Of a stretch of 64,000 bases of DNA, positions 37,601 to 47,300 are shown piece after piece. The stretch is from Solea solea (taxonomy: Eukaryota; Chordata; Actinopteri; Pleuronectiformes; Soleidae): contig NC_081152.1 in NCBI RefSeq assembly GCF_958295425.1, positions 22,886,015-22,950,014 of the forward strand, written 5' to 3'. A program made the position numbers and the translations under genes. The notes beneath the pieces were generated by a model, which was not told the DNA's origin, searched no databases, and saw only the letters and a program-made list of their open reading frames with translations. Every line of letters starts with the position of its first letter. The stretch's first letter is position 1.

Positions 37601-38674
37601 CTAGCTAAGCTCTGTGGAGGGGTCAGTTATGCCCAAAAGGCTGTAAAGAAGTGGGTTGCTCGTATAGGGAGAGCCCCTATTCCAGCAAAGTGGGAGGTAG
37701 TACTGACAGTGACCGAACTTGAAACTGCATTCCAAGATCCCCCTACGTCATCCCGCTACGTCATCAGAGACACTGTGAGGCGGGGAATAAAGATGAAAGT
37801 CCGGGGTGTGGTACTCAGGTGCATGGCTTCGAGAGCAAAGCATGCTGACATTGTGGAAGATCTGTCGACGGATGGATTCCTAAAGGCGTACCAGCACTTC
37901 ACGGCTCTCAGGGGCCACCCAAGAAAACTTTGGTCGGATCAAGGGACCAACTTCGTGGGCGCCAAGCCAGTTTTAAAGGAACTCTACGAATTCCTTAGCA
38001 ACATCGACAGGGATCAAGTCCAGGAGAAAGCAACCGCCACTTGGACCGACTGGTCATGGGTGTTTCACCCAGCAGTCCATACACTCAGGAGAGCGTCGAG
38101 CAACATCGGGGTGGAAAGTCACCTGACAGCACTGCAGTTCCAGACTCTCCCCTACCTGGCAGCTAATCTGTCAAACGAAAGACCAATTGGCGCAAGAATC
38201 CAGGTACAAGACGAGACTGTAGGAGTCATCACTCCCAACTCACTTCTGCTTGGCCGTGCTGGGCCTAGCGGGGACTCTCGAAGGTTTGAATACCTGACTT
38301 ACCCCGTTGTGCGCCTGAGAGCGGTCCAGATCGAGGTTGACAAGTTCTGGAAGCGGTGGAGCCAGCTGGCGGGCCCGGGCCTCTTCGTTCGACAGAAGTG
38401 GCACGCACCCGCAAGGAACGTCACGGTGGGAGACTTAGTGTGGTTGGCTGACCAGAATGCACTGAGAGGCCAGTTTAGGCTCGGTCGAGTTGTGGAGGCC
38501 CATCCTGATGTGAAAGGCGTAGTACGAGATGTGAAAGTGAGGACGTGCCAAAGTTGTCCGGTTTCCAGTGGACAAAGTGGGAAAGGCAAAGAAAAGGAGA
38601 ACTGTCCCTCCACCATCCTTCACAGAGATGTCAGAAGGCTGGTGGTTCTGTTGCCAGTGGAGGAACAGAAATAG
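34667..38674 (+). CDS. Chimeric Gag/RNase H/integrase-remnant protein of the BEL/Pao-type element
   Basis: One uninterrupted frame, 1,335 residues from the ATG at 34667 (good context, AAAAATGG); an upstream TTG is less likely. Order: Gag-like N-terminus (1-170), Pro/Thr/Gln-rich linker (about 190-300), coiled coil (about 326-512), a connecting region, RNase H (about 736-865) with putative catalytic D740, E782, D814 and D860, an unfamiliar linker, an integrase-core remnant (about 1030-1170), and the BEL/Pao C-terminal domain (about 1250-1295). No protease DS/TG motif and no YxDD reverse transcriptase motif is present. In integrase the zinc-binding head and the first catalytic Asp are absent, D1091 (in WSDQG) remains, and the segment carrying the catalytic Glu is deleted after FHPA. 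It cannot be self-sufficient. Confidence 0.88.
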   Translation: MADNKPDLEDLKRKRSNAQRSLTTRINCLNFRAGRLGTGKLSQELEGLKNDYDTFVCACSEYIEELEQIDSTDDNCELRDTLTKRDAIGQRYHETMEMLWFKDAEPEISTLVARFNLAFDQAEVLGRKSALQRCQQEARRKGLDQELHELRDTVHVWRDYQPYGKEKWRLLLTLEIKKEELMDEWSCCRDNKRGDGHTRPVARASTTPPVRTHSAIRQGTVAGTSPPHQPPQQPQQPTNGPTVSFTQPPTLTSTPPRFHTAPTNTSMGQRGTVPTSNFGTVTGGEDSSQWARPKAKITPISLPKISGSRTADWESIQAQAGPTESFEEEQKRLKGQVTELQKVTEVNVKKVEEQSKLRAEMPELLSSERTQTAELQGTLVQSQENLTELQSDFYQKESEEEESTLHQDLKAPEETRTAELQETLVQNQENLTELQSDFYQKESEESTLHQDLKAPEERLSLAQEDLATNTSQLLLTTPLLTPNQTGLEAQTKELKRSHSSLEPELTEQEQKHLVILPLESRLSEKMLTQWLAHGSSPKNYAFQGNHFEKLLLFLAPFLKGQKSLPTRVELLKFSEPIPIYISERPSYHEKPVDWRRILEGVEKILKARGFYLKPWVRSGQSGRKDEAKPDQMTLLTEGEVDVKAPNPLTRRVLLSQITGLYDPNDLTTPVEQKGVIPVRKASQEAGKFTKDTWDESLSDELRGKPIELFKEYTRLGSIKFHRNLTPSSWRGKPWGITFSDGSCESYGAILYLRWETSDGVVTRLVDSKAKLTPLNQKGDAVEVKICGAVFAARLKEYMLKHGRLTVGKWYHFIDIQTVLGAIQRDSYRFQTFFADRVGEIQKAGPVTDWWWIPGEVNVADLITRGCSPERLDENSAWQKGPEFLSSPVEDWPMKSATKVAADATETVSKLQKKDFAAALTRTQAQKLLNSGGEGRNFTDGVSKSLAGLQSEPKSIPVETKKDETLWGAALMGLKRYNPLAKLCGGVSYAQKAVKKWVARIGRAPIPAKWEVVLTVTELETAFQDPPTSSRYVIRDTVRRGIKMKVRGVVLRCMASRAKHADIVEDLSTDGFLKAYQHFTALRGHPRKLWSDQGTNFVGAKPVLKELYEFLSNIDRDQVQEKATATWTDWSWVFHPAVHTLRRASSNIGVESHLTALQFQTLPYLAANLSNERPIGARIQVQDETVGVITPNSLLLGRAGPSGDSRRFEYLTYPVVRLRAVQIEVDKFWKRWSQLAGPGLFVRQKWHAPARNVTVGDLVWLADQNALRGQFRLGRVVEAHPDVKGVVRDVKVRTCQSCPVSSGQSGKGKEKENCPSTILHRDVRRLVVLLPVEEQK
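35642..36205 (+). other. Coiled-coil insert with an internal 135-bp duplication
   Basis: Residues about 326-512 are Glu/Gln/Leu-rich with heptad-like spacing and replace the part of the polyprotein where capsid end, nucleocapsid, protease and reverse transcriptase would be. Two tandem copies (about 35774-35908 and 35909-36037), each including TAELQ, ENLTELQSDFYQKESEE and LHQDLKAPEE, are offset by 135 bases; the second is six bases shorter. Both the insert and duplication keep frame. The source is not recognised; it resembles general coiled-coil cytoskeletal or golgin-like sequence. Confidence 0.75.
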
Positions 38675-38691
38675 ATTCCCCACCACATGAT

Positions 38692-38832
38692 GGTGTGTTT
38701 CGGAAAAAGGGATCAAGACCCCCCCTCCACCATCCTCCACGAGAGGTGGTGGTGTGTTTCGGAAAGAAAAAGGATCAAGACCCCCCCTCCACCATCCTCC
38801 ACGAGAGGTGGTGGTGTGTTTCGGTAAAGGGC
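38692..38832. repeat. About 60-bp tandem repeat 3' of the LTR-element frame
   Basis: GGTGTGTTTCGG begins copies at 38692, 38751 and 38813 (third partial). Each full copy includes GATCAAGACCCCCCCTCCAC and CATCCTCCACGAGAGGTGGT, the latter able to pair with itself. A similar CCCTCCACCATCC string is inside the end of the frame at 38609, so the array may have grown from coding sequence. Confidence 0.9.
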
Positions 38833-38882
38833 GTCACTGCGTCATCAAGGACAATGTGAAACCTTTATTTGTCATTCACATC

Positions 38883-39058
38883 GTGTGTAATACGTTCGTA
38901 CCCAGCGATGTAGCTTTATGTACCCATTTGAAAGTTAAAAAATTGTGTGTGTAATACGTTCATACCCCGCGATGTAGCTTTATGTACCCATTTGAAAGGT
39001 AAAATTGTGTGTAACGCGTTCGTACCCAGCAATGTAGCCATTTCGAAAGGCAAAATTT
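38883..39058. repeat. 60-64-bp tandem repeat, three copies, before the 3' LTR
   Basis: Copies start GTGTGTAATACGTTCGTACC at 38883, 38947 and 39007 (the third shortened, with AACGCG). They fill much of the untranslated trailer of the LTR element. Confidence 0.88.
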
Positions 39059-39109
39059 GTGGTTGTTGTGGCCTACTTGGATTTAGGAATCAGTAGGCCA
39101 AGTGGGAGG

Positions 39110-39502
39110 TGTAGAACTTTCTAGCAGGCAAAGCTATTTGTCTTTCATTCTATTTATCTGTTCATTGTTGTAACTGGTATCAAAGCACCGTTGCCTTTAA
39201 AGTGCCTTTAAGGTGCATCGTCAAAGCCATGTTTTGTTATGTATTGCTTTCGTATGTGCCTTTGTAAATCCATCTATCATCAGAACCTGTACGACTTGTC
39301 GGTTTTATAACCTGACTGACTCTCTAACTGACTGTGGTTAGTAGCTAACAAACTGTCTAACTGCTAACTGACTGCTGCTTAACCGTGTATGTGGAATAAA
39401 CCTTCAGAAAGACAGTCGAGTTGTGCCCGCCGTACTTGTTCTGGTTACCCTTTCCAGAGGGGAGTATTGAGCTGGAAAGACCAACCAGCAGAAATCTGGA
39501 CA
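39110..39502 (+). repeat. 3' LTR
   Basis: Same length and, by eye, the same sequence as 33741-34133. A short purine run (AAGTGGGAGG) directly before it is a candidate polypurine primer. Followed by the target duplication CTAAG. Confidence 0.95.
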
Positions 39503-39669
39503 CTAAGGGTGACCACGAAAACATGACTGAGTATTCTTTTTCCACACTTTGGCGACTGGTAGGGCCTCCAGAGTCCCAAATATAAGTATTGAAATTATTA
39601 AAAAGTTGATTTTGCATAAAATGTCCCCTTTAAACTGTTATTTCTTTAAAAAAGACTGTTTTTCAAACC

Positions 39670-39850
39670 ATATTTAAAAGTAAAACTTAAATTAAATTAA
39701 ATACCAGCAGTAAGTTGTATTTAAAACTAAAACTTAAATTAAATACCAGCAGTAAGTTGTATTTAAAACTAAAACTTAAATGATTTACCAGGAGTAAGTT
39801 GTATTTAAAACTAAAACTAAAACTTAAATGAATTACCAGCAGTAAGTTGA
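39670..39850. repeat. About 45-bp tandem repeat, four copies
   Basis: AT-rich units containing CCAGCAGTAAGTTGTATTTA and AAACTAAAACTTAAAT repeat just outside the Kolobok-like element's right border. Copies vary in the ACTAAA run and one reads CCAGGAGT. Confidence 0.88.
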
Positions 39851-42558
39851 AATGGTCCACCCATTTCTCAGTATCTAGGCAACAAGAACAGCACATTACA
39901 TCTCCCCTCCTCTCTTTCCTTCTCCTGTCTCTGACTCCTTCACTCCAGGGAAAATCTCATCTTACTCCTAAAATTAAAGGCTTGCATGGACTATATTTGT
40001 GCTCAGAGTTGCACTCATCCATTTGCTTTAAGTGTGTGTGAATGTGCTGAGCTGTGACTGTGTTTTATGGCTCTCCTTGATAAGTGATGAAATGTTTACC
40101 ACTGTGATGAGGAGCAAACGGGCGAGAGGGAAACGGTGGGTGTTGGTGTTTGGGGGCAGGGGGTTATGTGTGCAAGTGATTGGTTAGTTCTGCTGCAGAA
40201 GGAAAGAGGAAGAGGAGGAGGAGGAGGATGGATATAGGTGTAGTTTGACGTCACACTCTATTCTTAGTAATAGATTTATTTTCTTATGTAACTTTCATTA
40301 ATCAGAAATATTACATATTCATCACCATTTTTTTAATTCAAGTCTGAGAAACAATGCAAGATTTTAAAATATGATCAAATCCAATCATGTGATGTATTAT
40401 CATGTGTATGATTATCTAAATAATCAGTGATGAGAAAAGACATTCCTCTTTCTTTATTTTTCCTCCCCCAATATTAAAATGATCATGATTTCTGATCCAA
40501 CATTGTGTTGTTTTCCGTCTGTCTTGGATTTTAAAATATACAGTATTTAACATATTTTTACACGTCACGGTCAAACACAGGTTTTACTGCCACAAAACCA
40601 GTCTATGGGTGAACTATGGACAAGAAGCTTATTATGACCTACATATATGTAATTGTTGAGAGAATGTGAGCTGTATTGATGATGTGGTGGAATCAAATGT
40701 GTATGCATCTACATCTTATCTGCTGAAGTTTTTCCTCTGATGTACAATCACAACTGTAGTAAAATAATAATCATTCAAATGTATTTGTTTTTAACACTAT
40801 GGTCAGAAAAACTTCATCACCATATCCATTCATGGTCAAACAGATGCATATTCACATGTCCACCTACATGAGTGTTGTATGTAGTTTATTTCATTGTTTG
40901 TCAATTTGGTGAAGACACGTCTCATAGTTCCAGCATTTTCTCTGACATTGTACATCATGACTTTTTTATGAGGGATTCTTTACCTTCAGAAAATGAAAGG
41001 AAGTTGACGACTGAGGGAGATTAGACAGTGGCTGTTTTTTCAATATGCATACTACACTGTACTCGTGTACTACACTGTACTTGTGTACTACTCTGTACTT
41101 GTGAAACATCCTCAGCCTCAGTCCAAATACTGTTCCAGTTTGTGTACAGTCTGTGAGCAGTGTCCTGGCTCCAAGTACATCCTTGCATACTTGGGTATTT
41201 ATAAACGGCCAGTGACTCCAACTGATCATTCCACATCATGGATGTGAGTGACAGGTCATGTGACTCAGAATCCACAGATGATGCTTGATCGGCTCTGCAG
41301 TGTAAAGGTCATATGTGTCACATGATCACACTCTTCACCGTCACAGTACCTGAAGAGTGTGTCTGAGTGAGTCAGGAATGAATTATAACTTGTTCTGGTA
41401 CATGAAGACACTTGTGTTTGTGTATTTGTGCAAAAACAGCAGCAGTGGTGTGTGTTTTTCATTTGGGCAAATATTACAAATGACTTTTTAGGTTTTCCAC
41501 ATGTATGAAAATGTCTATTTTAGATTCCTTATATTGACTTATTTTTTCTACTGGAAACATTCTTTTAAGAAGAGAAAGCTCTTTGATTTGCATGTATCGT
41601 TTTCTCTGGGATTTATTAGATGCTATGAAGAAACGTCAGTTAGGGAGATAAAACTAACTGAAGTACAATTGTACGTGTTAAGATGAAGGAGAAGTCACTT
41701 TGCCTTCACCTGCTTTTATCCCTTGTTCTAATATAACAACAAATTAAAATCTAATGAATTTCAGAAGATCTAGTCTCTCCGTGTTTAAGTGAATGACTAA
41801 CAGAGATAAAGAGACAGAAGTGTGAAAGGGTTGGTGGACTTCACATTCATCTTTATTTATTTATTTAACATAGATTTATTTCTATGGGGACTATTGTAGC
41901 ACTTAACAGTCATTTATTTTATCATTTCATTGCATGATAAATAACGATCACTTAGTTATTTACGATACACCACTTGCATTGACAGTGTGGAGATGTACTC
42001 ATTTATGCTGACAAAGAATTGAGCTTCATCGGTCGATGATTAAAATTGCAGCTGCTGATGAGGAAAGATAAGACACAGAAGACACAAGGAAGTTGTTTCA
42101 TAAAGACATTCAAATGGTCAATGTCAGACTATTTACAGCTTCCTTTACAAAAGTACAACAGCTTAATAATAAATGCTGTTTCCATGACTAAGGAACATAA
42201 CATTTCAAGATTATCATTTGTATTCAGGGCAGTCCATTGTCCAGTGAGAAGAGGGTTTGAATCCCAGTAGGTCAAGGGCTGGAAAACCTCTGAAACGTTA
42301 AATCTTTGTTATTGTAGTATATTGATTAACACAGCCTTTTGATAGAACAGTGAAAAACTGTAACAACAACCTATTTATATACAGTATCATGTCAATGATT
42401 GTGTTGTGTGTGTGTGTGTGTGTGTGTGTGACAGCTGCCTGTGTCTCTCCTATCTCTGTCAGGACAGACTGGCATTCTAATAAGGTTTGGTGAATACCAC
42501 TGCTTCATCTCTCTGGGGGAACCTGAACACACACACACACACAGTATATATATGTATG

Positions 42559-42600
<42 letters not shown>

Positions 42601-43858
42601 TATATTGTTATATCTGTTATATATATATATATCTGTTCTCCATGTTCCTTACATGATCAGCGAGAGAGAAGGGGGGGGGGGGGGAGAGAGAGAGAGAGAC
42701 TTTTAACAATTAATGTTGTTTCAACTGAAATACTATGTCTGACTCCCCGTACTATGATGTCAAACTCATGCTTTTTTGAGCTTAATCACAACCAGAAATC
42801 CTTAATCTTGATCTAGTGTGTGGACTGTGCTGTAAGAACGTTAGTGTGATTATGCATGAGACATTTAGAATGCCAAGTGTATCACTTAAATCACTGCTAT
42901 TGTTCACCTATAAGACAGAAGGCAATGCCAGTCAATTTCCCGTCGATGTCTTCATTTATTCAATGTCACTTTACCACCAAGAACCATGGAGGGCAACTGT
43001 GTCTATAACTGTTTTTCCTCTGTCTCATACATGCAATTAGGCCCTTATACCTACACCTATGCATAAGTGTGACATGTATAGGCTCTGACTTGTCCCTTTA
43101 CATTATTGGAATTACCCAGTGGGCATTGCCAGTAGGGGCTTAATGAATTAAAGGCTACATAGCTGACTCAGTTCAATCGATAACTGTTCCCGAGTGAAAG
43201 CCTCAGCTCTGTGCACCAGGAGCAGGAGAGAAGGGAGATGAGAAGACAAAAGGAATGAGACAGAAAAATGAAAGTGAGAGCATAAAAGAGGAAAGAGAGA
43301 GAGAGAGAGATGTGAAGGGAGAGAGGCAGGGATGGAGCTGAATATAAAAACGATGAATGAGGCCCGGCTGATAAAAGGGTTAAGTGTTTTGCAGTTCCTC
43401 ACCCTAATGGCTCCTGGGGCTTCTCCTCATGACGGCTAGTTTCCCCACAAGATCCTAAGAGAAACCACTTGATTTCTAACAACAGCTTGTTTGTTCTTTA
43501 CAGCTCAAACAAACTAAGTTTTCAGTATGTGGCCTCATTCAGTCCACAGCATGTGCAAACTACATTTGTCTTCCTCATCTTCTTGCTGGGGAAATCAGAA
43601 TTATGGCTTTTGGAGCAACAAACATTGTGCTTTGTTGTTTTTGTATGCAACTAGGCAGTAAGAAAAGAAACCGTTTTTTTGATTTTTGCTTTGCATGAGA
43701 AAGAGATTTAAGAAAAGCACCAGCGTTAAAAAGAAGGCTCATGTTAACTATCATATCATATTGATATTAAATATTTGTTGTTTAGAAACAGTAATTTAGG
43801 TCATCGTTCATCAGATTTTTTTTCGCTCTGCTTGAGCATCCACCACATCCTTCATGTG
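39851..43858. other. Non-coding DNA with simple repeats
   Basis: No gene recognised. It includes three CTGTACTxGTGTACTAC copies near 41055-41100, (TG)n at 42407-42430, a (TA)n block at about 42546-42632, a G-run followed by (GA)n at 42669-42700, and a small SINE-like fragment with GGTTTGAATCCCAG near 42240-42285. Confidence 0.5.
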
Positions 43859-44562
43859 CTACATGCTAACTCTTCCTTTCCTACATGCTAACTCTTCATT
43901 TGCTACATGCTAACTCTTAATTTGCTACATGCTAACTCTTCATTTGCTACATACTAACTCTTCATTTGCTACATGCTAACTCTTCAATCCCTAAATGCTA
44001 ACTCTAGCATCTGCTACATGATAACTCTTATTTGCTATATACTAACTCCTGATTTGCTACATACTAACTCTTCATTTGCTACATGCTAACTCTTCATTTG
44101 CTACATACTAACTCTTCATTTGCTACATACTGACTCTTCATTTGTTTCATACTGACTCTTCATTTGCTACATGCTAACTCTTCATTTGCTACATACTAAC
44201 TCTTCATTTGCTACATACTGACTCTTCATTTGCTTACATGCTAACTCCTCATTTGCTACATACTGACTCTTCATTTGCTACATGCTAACTCTTCATTTGC
44301 TACATACTGACTCTTCATTCTACATACTGACTCTTCATTTGCTACATACTAACTCTTCATTTGCTACATGCTAACTTTTCATTTGCTACATACTAACTCT
44401 TCATTTGCTACATACTGACTCTTCATTTGCTACATACTGACTCTTCATTTGCTACATACTAACTCTTCATTTGCTACATACTGACTCTTCATTTGCTACA
44501 TACTAACTCTTCATTTGCTACATACTGACCCTTCATTTGCTACATACTAACTCTTCATTTGC
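43859..44562. repeat. 22-bp minisatellite, about 32 copies
   Basis: The unit CTACATGCTAACTCTTCATTTG repeats for about 700 bases. Two main variants alternate irregularly (CATGCTAAC and CATACTGAC/CATACTAAC). The left end is more diverged (TTCCTTTC, AATCCCTAAATG) and the right end breaks at TTTGCTCTATCATTAACTTG, immediately before an L2 tail fragment. Confidence 0.95.
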
Positions 44563-44574
44563 TCTATCATTAAC

Positions 44575-44905
44575 TTGATACAATTGTTATATATCTGCTC
44601 CCGGTTTCTCTCTTCTGTCTCTACCTCACATCCCTCTTTCTCTTTCACTTTCTTTCCCTCATTTCACCACAACCGGTCGAGGCAGATGCTGCACATCTAT
44701 GAGTCTGGTTCTGTCTGAGATTTCTTCTTCTGTTAAAGGGGACTTTTTTTCTCCTCTTTACTGACCCCTAGTATTTGCTCATTGTGTTAACTATTGTTGT
44801 TTCTCTTCACTCTATAATGTTTTAAAGATTTCTGTGTTACTATGTACAGAGACTTGCAGTAATGTACGTTGTGATTTAGAGCTATACAAATAAATTGAGT
44901 AATAT
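44575..44905 (+). mobile_element. L2-like LINE 3' UTR fragment, plus strand
   Basis: Matches the order of the 3' UTRs at 62545-62905 and (inverted) 20749-21135: ACTTGATACA, TCTGCTCCxGG, CTGTCTCTACCTCA, GGTCGAGGCAGATG, TCTGGTTCTGTC, GATTTCTTCTTCTGTTA, ATTTGCTCATTGTGT, and the terminal AGCTATACAAATAAATTGAG. More diverged than those copies. No coding part. Confidence 0.85.
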
Positions 44906-46113
44906 TGAGTTTGAAATATAAAGTGAATGAAACACAGAACTGAATATGGATACAAAGTTTAGAAGCAAGCTGTTGATAATCATTTGAGGGGACATTTGAA
45001 TGATGAATGAAAAAATACTGATTTGTGGCCCTTTTTTTCTTTCTTTCAAATGCAGTTCCAAAAATGACCTTACAATATGAGGACTTTGATGTTATGCTTC
45101 TAAGTTCAAAGACTGGATGACATTTATGGCCAGTGAACTTGTCAAGTCATGTTTCACACTAAGACTTTTTCCAACTATTTGTATTTATACAAGCATAAAC
45201 CATCATGTCTTAAATGACAACTGTTTTTTCTCCTTCAGTCTTTTCAATCACATGTTCTCTTGTCTCACGTCCTATTATCTTTGTTCACATTTCCCACAGC
45301 TCTTTCTTCATGCTTTTCTACCTTGACAGGGAAAGCCTTTTCTGTCATGTCACACTTGTGACTGACTGGCTGATGGATAGTGTTGTGGTTAGAGCTCTGC
45401 TCTGCTGAAGACACAGTGGGACAGAGTGGGACCTGCCACACTCCACACTCTGCTTGTGTCAAACTGTATTACCAAGATTTTCTCCTTTTTTAGAGTATCT
45501 CGTTCTGCTCTTCATCCAGCCGTTGGCTTCTCACTCTCCCCTGACACTATTGATCTCTCCTTTGTTTATCTGTGTGTTGCAGACGCTCCATCATTGCCTC
45601 ATACTCTCATATTTTGCATTGAGATTCTTACCACATTAGTAACATTTATGCATAAAGTAATATCCTGTAATGACACTGCTGTCTTCAGTACGTCTGTTAG
45701 CTGTCTGCTGTTTAGTCACCAGACTAAAACTTCTGACTACTTCCTCACGATTTACCCTCAACAAAAATAACTCAATCTAATGGTTCCAGTTTTACAGATT
45801 TTTCTCCATTAGAATTTTTGTTCTGTCATCTTTTGCTCCCAATTATTTGCTCACAGTAGCTTATCCCACTAATCATATAAATTCACAGATGGACAAATGT
45901 TGTGATGGTAACAAGCAGCAGGGCATGTGCAGCCTTTCCAGGCTTCGCTCCATTAATGGCTCCTTGATTGATTGACAGGCTGATTCTTTGCTCCTCCTGA
46001 GTGACAAGTCTGCAGTCGCCGTCTCCATGTAGGAAATGAGAGTGGAATTACAATAGCAACCATGTCACCTCCTCAGGGGATGAAAGAAAAGAAAATACAA
46101 TCAGAGCCCTCAT

Positions 46114-46226
46114 CACACACACACACCCACACACACATGCACACACACACACACACGCGCACACACACACACACCTACACACACGCACGCACACACACAC
46201 ACACACACGCACACACACACACACAT
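46114..46226. repeat. Imperfect (CA)n microsatellite
   Basis: CA repeats interrupted by CCCA, TGCA, CGCG and CCTA words. The minus-strand Cys-Val frame here is an artefact. Confidence 0.95.
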
Positions 46227-46338
46227 ACATAATAGTTCATGCAATGTTTTGCGAGCTTGAACTTGAAGTTAAAATGACATCAGGAGTTTTTATTCATAAT
46301 TAATTCAAGGTAAATATTAAATATCTTTATGTGTGTAT

Positions 46339-46355
46339 GTATATATATATATATA

Positions 46356-46418
<63 letters not shown>
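46339..46418. repeat. (TA)n microsatellite
   Basis: Two TA runs separated by GTGTGTG, followed by GGTCTGTAATTTTATAG. Confidence 0.95.
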
Positions 46419-46420
<2 letters not shown>

Positions 46421-47228
46421 TCTGTAATTTTATAGCTCTGTCTGTTCTAGTCTTGATGACACTCAAAGATGCTTTAGCACACTTTCATACAGAGCATATA
46501 TGTGTTGTGTTGTGTCTTATGTCATGCTGTGAAATATAAGTATTATTGTATGTTTATATTATATCATCCTAAGTGGTGGATCTTTTGTCTTTTTTAAATC
46601 AGGAGTGAACAGAGCATAGGACATGAAGCTCTGCCACCTTAGTCTCCTTCATGCTGTCATTACAAAATGAAACATTAGCAGGTCAGGTTAAATGAATGCT
46701 TTCAGATTAAAGTCTTAGTGTTGAATTACATTTCTATCTTCTTTTAAGCTGAAACAGCCTCCACTCTCTTTGTGATGCTTTGTTTTCTGACCATGCTGTT
46801 TATGGGTTTTTAAAGGGTCATGATGCATCATTATGCTTTTCTAAATTCAGACCCACACTACTTTCTCTTTCACTCCCCTCTTTCAAACCCCTCCCCTTTT
46901 TTCCTAACCATCCCAGCTCACTCATTTAACCTTGTTAAACTCACAAAACCAAGCCACTCAAGGGCCATTACATGCCACAGTAATCTGTAACAGGGGATTC
47001 ATTTCTGTCAGTGTTAAAAGGGAAAAACAGTTCACATCAGCTGTGTAACGTTTATACAGAAGCTCCACATCTTTAGAGGAGGACATATGGCCATTTCAGT
47101 GATGTGGCCTCCAGGGCAGAGACAGAGACAAGAGGAAGAAGGTTAGTGCAGGAAAACAGCACCAAGGTCTCTTGTGGAGTGACAGGCCGATACAAGGTGG
47201 AGGGTTTAAACATGTGAGAGCAGAGAAA

Positions 47229-47230
47229 AC

Positions 47231-47264
<34 letters not shown>

Positions 47265-47300
47265 CTCCTACAGTGTGTGTGTGTGTGTGTGCGTGCGTGT
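47229..47300. repeat. (CA)n facing (TG)n inverted microsatellite
   Basis: About 32 bases of CA, an 11-base spacer (ACTCCTACAG), then about 26 bases of TG with CG interruptions. The two halves can pair as a long hairpin. Confidence 0.9.

Larger units (their letters stand above)
33741..39502 (+). mobile_element. BEL/Pao-type LTR retrotransposon, non-autonomous, 5,762 bp
   Basis: Bounded by two 393-base LTRs (TG...CA) and the 5-base target duplication CTAAG (33736-33740, 39503-39507). The LTRs appear identical by eye, so insertion was recent. The internal part is one open frame with Gag-like start, a coiled-coil segment, RNase H and a broken integrase. BEL/Pao assignment rests on the RNase H-integrase wording, the C-terminal domain and the 5-base duplication. 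Leader and trailer contain tandem repeats. Confidence 0.9.
32413..39629 (-). mobile_element. Kolobok-like THAP DNA transposon, split by a SINE and an LTR element
   Basis: TTAA stands at both borders (32409-32412 and 39630-39633), the target duplication of Kolobok elements. The ends are inverted: AGTGGACATATTATAC at the left and, reading inward from the right, AGGGGACATTTTATGC. Without its two insertions it would be about 1.3 kb, so most of the transposase is missing. The right arm (39508-39629) continues the left arm across the LTR element. The strand given is that of the THAP fragment. Confidence 0.75.
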
